NCBI GenBank assembly: GCA_001970855.1
Contig: LSSN01004109.1
Location: forward strand, 1-26,959
DNA length: 26,959 nucleotides
Source: Smittium culicis
Lineage: Eukaryota; Kickxellomycota; Harpellomycetes; Harpellales; Legeriomycetaceae
Reading direction: 5' to 3'
The translations under genes were made by a program, and so were the position numbers. The notes under the pieces were generated by a model. It did no database searches. It had not been told where the DNA came from and saw nothing but the letters and a program-made list of their open reading frames with translations. Positions within the stretch are counted from its first letter, which is position 1. Every line of letters begins with the position of its first letter. Below, piece by piece: positions 1-7,620 of the stretch.

Positions 1-559
1 ATAAGTGGATGAAAATAAAATACTAGTATAATATTTTATGAGCTAAGAAACAAAAAAATCCAAAATACAACCTAAAATTAATTCTTGATTTTATTTTTTC
101 GAGATAATAAAATATTATGTACTCAAGATAGCACAATGTAATATTTTACGACTATTAATGTATTTCATAAATTTGTTTATAATGCTAATGGCCACAAGAA
201 AATTGAAGTATGATTAAACGATTTAAATAAAAAAATGGGATAAATAATTGCTGTAAATGTGATTATCAAAATGTGAATAAACTAAAAAGTTTTTTTGTTT
301 CCTGTATAAGGACCGGACTCAAAAATGATAGCGTATTGCATTATAAGGCAAAAAAGAATAGAATGAAAATTTCACTGAGAAATATTTGAAATAGTTGATG
401 CGCTTTTTAAATTAAAATCGATAATGAAAATAACAAAGCTATTTAGTAAGAGGGGAAAAAAAAGTAAATAGATAATGTATATTCCAAATAGACCACAAAG
501 GGAGCATTATTTATTTTTAATAGTGTAGCAGATAGTTTATTTTGAGTTTTATGGCAACA
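1..559. other. Intergenic, downstream of the complex I subunit gene
   Basis: AT-rich sequence with no open frame, splice-framed exon or RNA gene that I can support. It includes the 3' flank of the minus-strand gene that ends at 560. I see nothing else in it. Confidence 0.6.
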
Positions 560-1038
560 CTATTCAGGTTTTGGGAGCTTGTACCAGCCTTCGATGCGGG
601 TTTTAGGGAATTCATCGAGGTAGCGGAGAGCTAATTCACGACAGTTATCAAAGTGGTTTACACCTTCTTTCAAGTAGCATTCTTCCAACTTTTCTCGCAC
701 GATTCTAGTTTCCATGAGTTTTACCCATTGTTCGCGAACGATTTTATCTCTTTCTGCCAAAATTTCTAAAAAACAAAAAAATACAGGAAATCAGTAAATA
801 ATTTCATTGATGTTTTCTAAATTTTACTGAATAATTGGGGAGAATTAGGGAAAGTAATTTTTTTGTGTATATTATAAAAATTTCTAGGAACATATAAATC
901 TTGATAAAAATAGTTAAAGAGATATATAGTCGATTAATTATACATGGGTGAAATAAATAAAGTGAGATTGTGACTCTTACTTTGGCGTTCAGCGTGAGTA
1001 AAATTATCTCGGTTTGCGAAAAGTTTTGGATCATTCAT
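560..1038 (-). CDS. NADH:ubiquinone oxidoreductase PDSW/NDUFB10-like subunit (complex I membrane arm)
   Basis: This is a two-exon gene on the minus strand. Exon 1 is 1038-981, the intron is 980-766 (215 nt, GTAAGA...TTTTTTAG) and exon 2 is 765-560, ending in TAG. The phase-1 join gives Lys20 and a protein of 87 residues. The start is the ATG at 1038-1036, which opens MNDPKLFANR; an overlapping ATG at 1034 is in the wrong frame. Seen: a charged helix containing IVREQWVK, then C49 and C61 spaced C-x11-C around YLKEGVNHFDN. Known: this block (REQWV, R-LVREEL-CY, EGVNH, C-LA-RYL) is the core of the PDSW family, called NDUFB10 in animals and the 12 kDa subunit in filamentous fungi. It is an accessory subunit of the inner-membrane arm and faces the intermembrane space. 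It is short but complete for a fungal member. The presence of complex I implies an aerobic mitochondrion. Confidence 0.88.
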
Positions 1039-1581
1039 AATTTCGAATTAGTATTAATCGGAGATTTATGGAGAAAAAAAAGGAGACAAGCTAGGTTTTA
1101 AAATAAAGTGGTTACAATTCTAGTTTAGACTGAGATTTAATGCCAAAAATAACGACTATTGTAACATTAAAAAAAGATTACCAGGACTTCATCCATAGTA
1201 ATTACGCCCATCCCGCTGCACCCAAAGACATTCGTTGAAACTGTTGATTATGAAATCTGTCCACTAGCTAAAAAATGCTCATTAATTTCGAACAATTTAT
1301 CCAATAGTTGGGATTTATTATTCTGAATTAGCATGCACCCACTAATCGCTTATCAATCGATAATTCAATCCCACTCGGCCACTAATTTTTTCAATTTGAA
1401 TCAGGTGTATTATCGCTCCAGCAAATGAGTTGTCATAATTAGTACATATTCAGATAAAACCAATTGTTGATTACCTCTGTGATAGGCTTTTATCTCCAAA
1501 TTAATCTGTTCATAACTGTTTCTAGCATATAATCATGTAATAAAATCAACCATACATAGCCTTTCAGAGGAATTGCAGTCT

Positions 1582-1777
1582 TTAACCCTTTCCCGTTAAA
1601 CTCTCTTTAAACAATTAAATTAATTGATTCGCCAGTAATTTAAAGCTAATTTATTATATGATATAACTCTAAAATAAACCAATAACTTTTTGATTCTCGA
1701 TACTTAAGTTTTTTAGTCGTATATGGTTGGCTATTTTGGGTAAATTAAAAATTGTCTACATCCAGCGAAAGGGCTAA
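1582..1777. mobile_element. piggyBac-like MITE, copy 1
   Basis: The element 1586-1773 (188 bp) is flanked by TTAA (1582-1585) and CTAA (1774-1777), which fits a TTAA target duplication with one base mutated. The left end reads CCCTTTCCCG. The right end reads CGAAAGGG, whose reverse complement is CCCTTTCG. The interior aligns with copy 2 along its length, including a shared ACCAATAA block and GATTCG block. There is no coding capacity. piggyBac elements insert at TTAA and have ends starting CCC, so a non-autonomous piggyBac family is the natural reading. Because the genome is AT-rich, TTAA alone is weak evidence; the terminal inverted repeats plus three copies carry the call. Confidence 0.6.
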
Positions 1778-1974
1778 ATAACCCATTCCTGTTCAACACT
1801 CTTCAAAAAATCGAATTTGATGATTCGTTTAAAATTCATACGCTTAATAATTATTTGCTAGTACTATGCAGTAAACCAATAATTTAATTATTCTCAGGGC
1901 TAAACTATTTCTGTTGATTATACTTGGATAATTATGGAGGACCAAAAACAGAATACCGCTCAGGAAAGGGTTAA
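1778..1974. mobile_element. piggyBac-like MITE, copy 2
   Basis: The element 1782-1970 (189 bp) is flanked by ATAA (1778-1781) and an intact TTAA (1971-1974). The left end is CCCATTCCTG. The right end is CAGGAAAGGG, whose reverse complement CCCTTTCCTG matches the left end at 9 of 10 positions. It directly abuts copy 1 in the same orientation. Shared internal blocks with copy 1 include TGATTCG and TAAACCAATAA, at matching distances from the ends. It is non-coding. Confidence 0.6.
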
Positions 1975-1984
1975 GCCAATTTGC

Positions 1985-2074
1985 GGTGATTATAAAAGCT
2001 AATAGTATTTAGACTATATTTAAAAAAAAAAAGTAAGGTTAGGCCATTAAAGCTGAAATTAGCGTATAATCACC
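1985..2074. repeat. Imperfect inverted repeat (hairpin)
   Basis: The left arm 1985-2003 (GGTGATTATAAAAGCTAAT) and the right arm 2058-2074 (ATTAGCGTATAATCACC) are inverted copies with a 2-nt length difference and an A-rich loop of about 54 nt. It lies just to the right of MITE copy 2. It could be a remnant of another small inverted-repeat element. Confidence 0.5.
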
Positions 2075-2284
2075 AGAGAATATGCTCCATTAAAAATATA
2101 GAATTAGATAACACTAGTTAACACTCATTGGATTTGTACAAACGGGCTAGGCCAATAAATATTATTATTTAAGCAGCGCTAATTCTGGTAATGAAAGAAA
2201 GGGAAACTAATTGTCGCTTCTACATTAGCACACGAAAGCGTACCTTATGCATATGATCGAATACAGGCTTAGTTGCCAACTATG

Positions 2285-2485
2285 TTAACCCTTTCAGCAG
2301 CGGTTGGCTTTTTTTGAACTACCAAAATCATCCAACCATATGAAAAATTGAAAGATCAGTTTAGTATCGTGCTTAATTATTGGCTACTAATTATATTTAT
2401 ACCAATAAAAAGTTGTTTGTAACTTATTTATCCAATTATGATTTTTATATGAAGCTTAATAGTATTGGCGCCAGAAAGGGGTAAA
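2285..2485. mobile_element. piggyBac-like MITE, copy 3 (more diverged)
   Basis: The element 2289-2481 (193 bp) is flanked on the left by TTAA (2285-2288) and on the right by TAAA (2482-2485). The left end is CCCTTTCAGC. The right end is CCAGAAAGGGG, whose reverse complement is CCCCTTTCTGG. The length, the ends and an internal ACCAATAA block match copies 1 and 2. It is non-coding and clearly older or more mutated than the other two. Confidence 0.5.
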
Positions 2486-2660
2486 TCAACTTGGCAATTT
2501 GAAATTATATTAAGGCAGGTGAGATAAAAGCAAGCAATCATATTTATAGCCTATAGCTTTTACTTCACAATATATAATTTTTTAAAAATCATCTATTTTA
2601 TTTGAAAATTCGTAAAACAAAGAAACGGCCCTCATCGTTGCGAAATAAGCTTCAAACCTG

Positions 2661-3150
2661 ATGCAGGACCTAATTAATGTACTTGCTTATGTCTGCAGTC
2701 CATTACACGTTTTAGTATGCACGATAAGCCTAACGACTTTTGAAGGTATACTATTTCCATATTTATATTCAATTTATTATTCTTTCTTCTCCACTCCTTA
2801 AAATCTATTAAAATCTATGAATAGATTTTAAAAACTGGAGTCACACTCAGTGTTCCATCCTAGGCTGTGAGTGTCATGTGCTTGGCGATCCTGGATATAA
2901 CTTTTTATTTCCTTTATTAACCATTTGGGCTATATCTGCTGTAACTCTGGCTTTTGCTCCAAGTAATTTCCTTATAAGTAAATATGAAATATTCATTTAG
3001 CATTTATTAACACGTACTATCTGTATATCTTCTATTTTATATTCTTTTAGTAAACGGGATTGGTCTGGATGCGATAAAATCCCCTTTTTTTGATTTTAAC
3101 AGTGATTCTGAGCTTGAAAACACACCGAGAAGCACTCCAACTCAAGAATC
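2661..3150 (+). CDS. Upstream exons: ARV1 N-terminal extension or separate small membrane protein
   Basis: Three exons join in frame: 2661-2745, 2825-2977 and 3051-3150. The introns are 79 nt (GTATAC...AATAG) and 73 nt (GTAAAT...TTTTAG). The 112-residue product starts MQDLINVLAYVCSPLHV. It has a hydrophobic N-terminal segment (about 4-24), a Cys-containing loop (CSILGCECH), a second hydrophobic segment (about 52-75, FLFPLLTIWAISAV...) and a polar Ser/Thr/Pro/Glu tail (about 90-112). The last exon ends in phase 2 at a good GTATGT donor. Acceptors at 3242 or 3260 would splice it in frame onto the ARV1 zinc ribbon, giving about 350 or 344 residues. An acceptor at 3195, or read-through, would instead end at the TGA 3245-3247 as a small protein. 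I do not recognise the domain. No in-frame ATG lies closer to ARV1, so these exons need the start at 2661. The frame and splice continuity make real exons likely; their gene assignment is open. Confidence 0.55.
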
Positions 3151-3222
3151 GTATGTACAAATTACTTTCCTCAAAATTAATTTTATATGCTTCAGCTTAT
3201 TCTCTTTCATTTTTAATACTTT

Positions 3223-4449
3223 ATGGCACAATTTATCGATAGTTTGACTAGAGACTCTAGGCGGTATGTATGTACTAATTGCGGAACGCCTGCCAGCAGC
3301 TTATACACTGAATATAGCAAAGGGAATATAAGATTAACACAATGCGTATGATTTATTTTAATCTCTCATAATTCATAGCCTTTTTTTACTCTCTATTAAC
3401 ATTTGCTCATCTTAATCCCACTTCTATTTTTTTTTAATTTTTAATATATTGAATAGGATAACTGTCATAGTTTTGTAGACAAGTATGTTGAGTATGATGT
3501 TATTATAATTTTCATTGATATTATATTATACAACCCGCAAGTTTACAGACACTTGCTTATTAACATCGAAAATTTCAGAAAAAGAAGACTTGAGGTTCTA
3601 CTTACTTTAAACTACTTTCAAATTCCAATCTAACTAAATTTACCTTTTTTTAGAAAAATATTTTAAAAATGACAGTTTTGCTCATATTGTTCAACGTCTA
3701 CATATCATGGTTTCGGCTTGAAGAAGGTGGAAAGGTCCGAAATCAAAGCAATCTAGTTTTTGGATACAAACAACATTTCATTTACCAATACTTGTGTATT
3801 TTATTTCTCTGTGTTATCGGTCAGTCACTTGATTCATTTTCTTTTTATTCTATTTTATTTTCCTGATCCTTCTTATTAAATTTAATGTATACATTTATTA
3901 GAATTCTTCGTATATGTTTTTGGTATTATTGCAGGCCTGATTATTATTCAAAGATCAGTTAATTTAACTGAGAGGTATATCTTTTACTCATGCCTACCAT
4001 ATAATTAAACCTATATATATGTAATATAATAATAAAGATTGGGCTACGTTTAAATCTGGTTTTATAAAATTTATAGATGGGCTAGCATCTCCACTGCAGT
4101 AGTCGTTTCAAGCTTCGGAAAAATTTTAATGATATTTTTAGTTATTTGGAAGTACCATGAACCTCTTTACTCTATTATCCTCGATGTATTAACCTATACT
4201 TCCCATGCAACTTCTTTAGCAGGTACATTATTTCTATTTTAATATTTTTGACTTTTCTCATGTATTTATTGTACTCATTCTTATCTTTTTAATTTCTTTA
4301 CCAAAAAAAAAAAAAACTTGTGATCAGTTCTTTTTGGAATAAGCTCTAAATGGGCTGCCGTTGTTGTTTTATTTGGGCTTTCATGTCGTCAGCTAGTTAC
4401 TTACCTTGTTGTCAACTTTTTCTGGAAAGTCTTCCAAATGACTTTGTAA
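3223..4449 (+). CDS. ARV1: ARV1 family protein (ER membrane lipid/sterol homeostasis)
   Basis: Six exons: 3223-3345, 3457-3594, 3654-3819, 3935-3974, 4077-4222 and 4328-4449 (TAA). Introns are 59-115 nt and all joins keep frame, giving 244 residues if the start is ATG 3223. Seen: a four-Cys zinc ribbon (C17, C20, C41, C44) around SSLYTEYSKGNIRLTQC, then VDKYVEYD and NPQVYRHLL. Further on are four or five hydrophobic segments (near 55-67, 93-107, 128-150, 160-180 and 213-240), including SSFGKILMIFLVIWKY. Known: this is the complete Arv1 homology domain plus the ARV1 membrane region. Arv1 proteins are ER and Golgi membrane proteins needed for sterol and sphingolipid distribution and GPI-anchor synthesis. 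Human ARV1 has 271 residues and yeast Arv1 has 321. The intron-2 donor GTTCTA is non-standard but is followed by CTAAC and TTTTTTTAG. Upstream exons at 2661-3150 may add about 112 residues at the N terminus and would replace the first 7 to 13 residues of this model. Confidence 0.92.
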
Positions 4450-5308
4450 AAATTTTTACTGACGCATATTCTTTTAAATTCAACTGTATTCCATTGCCCT
4501 CAAAATTTTACCACTAACTTTTTCTCAAAAATCGACATACCTTAATCTTATATTTACTTGTAAATACACCTTATCTATACTATCATTGCATTTTATTTAC
4601 TTTTTAGATATATTACATTTTTTCCTTCGTAGTTTAGTTGCTAATTAGTAACAAAGTTAATTGAATAAAATCAAATACTCTTTATTTTGTAATTGCATTA
4701 TACGCTACTAAAAACATTTCAATACCAATTTTGGCCCTCTATCATATATTTGAAATGCTTATTAAAACATGTATAACGTATATAAAAATAAAATGATGCT
4801 ATTAACAAGTTTACTGTAATCAATACAACAAATCGAAAAGCTTTGTAAATATAGCTGTGCGCAATATTATTATATACACTTTTCTGAAACTTGAAATTTG
4901 ATTGAAATCTTATAATTTGGATAGCCTATTTGTATTGCCGTGAAAAAATTATAATGGCTGATTGGGTTACCTTTTAATAGTTTTGATGTTTTAATTATTG
5001 GTTTGTTGAATAGCTTTGGCCACTGATTTTATAAGTATTAATAGTGATTGGTTTGATCTATTTGTAAAATAATAAAAAAAGACGCTTAGAAATCTAATGA
5101 TAATTATGCAGCTATTGGCTAGTAATTGATAAATAATCTAATCAGCCAATAATTTTTGGATATCTGATAAGCTTGGTTGAAAAGTATCTTAATTTTTTTC
5201 TTGTAGTTTTATTTCTTCTTTTATAACATTTCGAATTTATGAATCTTACACAGTAAATTGAACCCCTTTTAGACAAGGCACACACTTAATATAGATTTAT
5301 AATTCAGA
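4450..5308. other. Intergenic between ARV1 and the TOM5-like gene
   Basis: AT-rich, with no ORF or RNA gene that I can support. It contains a short inverted repeat built on CCAAT (TATTGGCT at 5113-5120 and AGCCAATA at 5144-5151) and other ATTGG motifs near 4998-5055, upstream of the TOM5-like start. These could be HAP/NF-Y sites, but that is inference. Confidence 0.5.
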
Positions 5309-5570
5309 ATGTTTATGGGACCACCTCAACTAACGCCCGAGCAAATCGAGCAAATGAACAAAGAAACTAGATCAAACTTTTACCGCTTCGTAGGAATAGT
5401 ATTGACTATTAGATTATGTAAGATATCGATTAATTCTAATTTATTTTTTTACGTTTCTTAAATTCAATTAATACCATCAAAGTAAGATATATTCTTTTTT
5501 TTTAACTCATTCCCTATTGTTTTTATTTTTTTTAGCTACCTTGGCTCTCGAAGCAATTAAAATGATTTAA
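5309..5570 (+). CDS. TOM5-like mitochondrial outer-membrane import subunit
   Basis: Two exons, 5309-5417 and 5536-5570 (TAA), are joined across a 118-nt intron (GTAAGA...TTTTTTTTAG) in phase 1. The product is 47 residues: MFMGPPQLTPEQIEQMNKET, then a membrane-length C-terminal segment (about 27-46, RFVGIVLTIRLSTLALEAI) ending in KMI. Known: fungal Tom5 proteins are about 50 residues, begin MFG-PP, have an acidic or polar LS/TPEEI helix and end in a single C-terminal anchor that takes part in the TOM translocase. The size, start and layout fit. However, the usual proline in the membrane segment is absent and the family is poorly conserved, so this is a probable rather than certain assignment. 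It converges on the ABCG gene, with 196 bp between the two stop codons. Confidence 0.6.
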
Positions 5571-5766
5571 TCTTTCATTTTTAATAACAACCCTCCCCTT
5601 CCTCCTAAAGTATACTTACCGCGTTCTAAATTAAATACAACATGCTTATAACATCCAAAATTGAACTATTTTGACGAATATCATGCTTTTTTGATTTTTT
5701 TTTCTTATAAAGTTAGTATTTTATTTTTCGAAATTTGGGTTTTTTTTATATTTTATACAAATAAAA

Positions 5767-7620
5767 CTATATTAAAATATATTTTGGCTTTGATTTGAAC
5801 CTTATAACTAAGTACGAAATAAAAAAATAAATTACTGCCATAGACAGGTTTATACCAACACAACCCCAAATCGATATCTTGTCTAGACTAAAAGATTTAA
5901 TGACAGATACACCATCGGGATAGCAAGTACCTGTAGTATTATCTGAGCAATCGAAAACCAGTCCTATAAACTCATTCTGCATCGCTGCCATATATGTGTA
6001 ATAAATATAGCTAATATATCTTATCCACGAAAGAACGGGAGTAACTGTGTCAGCGTTCACCAAACTGCCCCCGTATATAACGAATATGGTCAGAAGTAGT
6101 GGTGCTATTATTGTTGCGACTTGTTCGTTTGCTGCTGCGGCTGAAACTACAAGTGCTATTCCTAGAGAGTTTAGGATAGCAGAAAAATATATGGCTATAT
6201 ATGTGAAGTAGTTTGCTGCAGATACTTGGAGCTTTGCTAAAAAATAGATACCCGTCAGCGCAACAAAATTACAAACCAGTGAAATCGGAACATAAGTAGA
6301 TGCTACTGAACTAAAAAACGCAGACATTCTGTATGACCCACTAGCTCTTTCTCTCGTCATCACCCGTCTCTCTTGGATTAACACAGGCAAGAGTGGCATT
6401 GTGACTGGGAATACCATATTGATAATGATGATGAACATTAACCCAATTTTGTTATTAGCTTCTGTGATACCCTTTCCGGGATTAAAGAATGTAAACCCGA
6501 TCAACAATAAAGTAAAAATTGCACTCGATACATAGGAAATCAATACTGGAACATCTCTCAACTGTCTTTTCCATGACCTTTTTAATAATGTAAAATATTC
6601 GCTGAACCAAGAGTTCTTCCAATGTGGTGACCTATCATTCATGCTTCGTGCTTTATCAGCCAATATTCTGCTTTCGGTTTTTGTTACTGGCTCTGGTGAT
6701 TTTGAACCTCTTTTTCCCAAGTATATAACACCGTTTCTTTGAACATATTCACTCCAAGATTTTTTCAGGTGCTCGACCTTTGCTAAGCTCTCATTATAAT
6801 TTTCTTCATTTTCATAATCAATAGTCATGATATCTATAAAGTAATCTGCAGGATTTTCGTGACTTGGGCATACATATCCAATACTTTCAAAGTAATCCAA
6901 AGAATCTTCAGTTGACCCAAAGTACACAAGACCACCGGGAGCCATTAGTATAACCTTATCAAAAGTATAGAAGGTTTTCGAGCTCGGTTGATGAATTGAT
7001 GATATTGATATCAAATTTTTTTCAACAGCTATTTCCTTAATTAACTTAACAACTACTACAGACGAGTTACTGTCAAGTCCAGATGTTGGCTCATCAAGCA
7101 TAAGCATCTTTGGATCAGTTACCATCTCAATTCCTATGCTGACGCGCTTTCTCTCTCCGCCTGACAATCCTTTAAGGTTTTCGTTTCCTATAAAAGTATC
7201 TTCTGATTTTGTTAGCCTCAGACTCCTAATAACATCTTTGATACGCTCTTCCCTTTGCTCCGTTGAATACTCATTTTCATTAAGTCTGAACCTGGCTGCA
7301 TAAGATATGGTTTCTTTGGTTGTCAATGTTGGGTACAATAAGTCATCCTGCTCAACGTATGCCACATCTCTTTTAAAGGTTTTTTTGTTTCTTTGCTCCC
7401 CGTTAAATAGTATATCCCCAGTAACGCTGCCCCCTACTATTCTTCCTGATAATATGTTCAGTAACGTTGTTTTCCCTGCTCCAGAGCTTCCTATTAATGC
7501 TACTAACTCTCCGCTTCTAATAGTAGCGTTGATACCTTTAAGAATAGTTTTATAGCTTACGCCCTTACCCTTCCCTATTTTGACACTGTATCCTATATTC
7601 TTGAATTCAAGAGTTGACAT
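5767..7620 (-). CDS. ABCG (WHITE-type) half-size ABC transporter
   Basis: A single exon of 617 residues from the ATG at 7620, with reverse topology: nucleotide-binding domain first, then the membrane domain. Seen: Walker A GSSGAGKTT (44-52), Q-loop Q91, signature LSGGER (152-157), Walker B MLMLDE (172-177), D-loop SGLD (180-183) and H-loop H210 in SIHQPS. The ENPADYFIDI motif at 255-264 is typical of the ABCG subfamily. Six hydrophobic segments follow, near 358-378, 391-414, 436-462, 470-496, 502-522 and 586-606. The last extracellular loop has C558, C566 and a sequon N561-T-T, recalling the disulfide and glycosylation loop of animal ABCG2. Known: half-size ABCG proteins act as dimers and export lipids, sterols or drugs from the plasma or internal membranes; the substrate cannot be read from sequence. 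All ATP-binding residues are present, so it should be active. It has no introns and is much richer in G+C than its surroundings. It is convergent with the TOM5-like gene. Confidence 0.95.
   Translation of the reverse strand: MSTLEFKNIGYSVKIGKGKGVSYKTILKGINATIRSGELVALIGSSGAGKTTLLNILSGRIVGGSVTGDILFNGEQRNKKTFKRDVAYVEQDDLLYPTLTTKETISYAARFRLNENEYSTEQREERIKDVIRSLRLTKSEDTFIGNENLKGLSGGERKRVSIGIEMVTDPKMLMLDEPTSGLDSNSSVVVVKLIKEIAVEKNLISISSIHQPSSKTFYTFDKVILMAPGGLVYFGSTEDSLDYFESIGYVCPSHENPADYFIDIMTIDYENEENYNESLAKVEHLKKSWSEYVQRNGVIYLGKRGSKSPEPVTKTESRILADKARSMNDRSPHWKNSWFSEYFTLLKRSWKRQLRDVPVLISYVSSAIFTLLLIGFTFFNPGKGITEANNKIGLMFIIIINMVFPVTMPLLPVLIQERRVMTRERASGSYRMSAFFSSVASTYVPISLVCNFVALTGIYFLAKLQVSAANYFTYIAIYFSAILNSLGIALVVSAAAANEQVATIIAPLLLTIFVIYGGSLVNADTVTPVLSWIRYISYIYYTYMAAMQNEFIGLVFDCSDNTTGTCYPDGVSVIKSFSLDKISIWGCVGINLSMAVIYFFISYLVIRFKSKPKYILI

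Larger units (their letters stand above)
1039..2660. other. Intergenic space between two divergent genes, carrying MITE copies
   Basis: About 1.6 kb between the divergent complex I gene and the ARV1 locus. The stretch 1039-1580 holds no feature I can support beyond presumed promoter sequence. Three diverged piggyBac-like MITEs lie at 1582-1777, 1778-1974 and 2285-2485, and an imperfect hairpin lies at 1985-2074. These are listed separately. No coding exon is seen before 2661. Confidence 0.6.

Noticed and set aside
804..1034. 76-codon minus-strand frame
   Set aside because: It starts at an ATG 4 nt inside exon 1 of the complex I gene in the wrong frame and runs through its intron.
2875..2922. 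Small plus-strand frame from ATG 2875
   Set aside because: It stops after about 15 codons; the overlapping frame joined to flanking exons is far better supported.
7307..7555. 82-codon plus-strand open frame
   Set aside because: It is antisense to the nucleotide-binding domain of the ABCG gene, whose motifs are complete on the other strand; it is a shadow frame.
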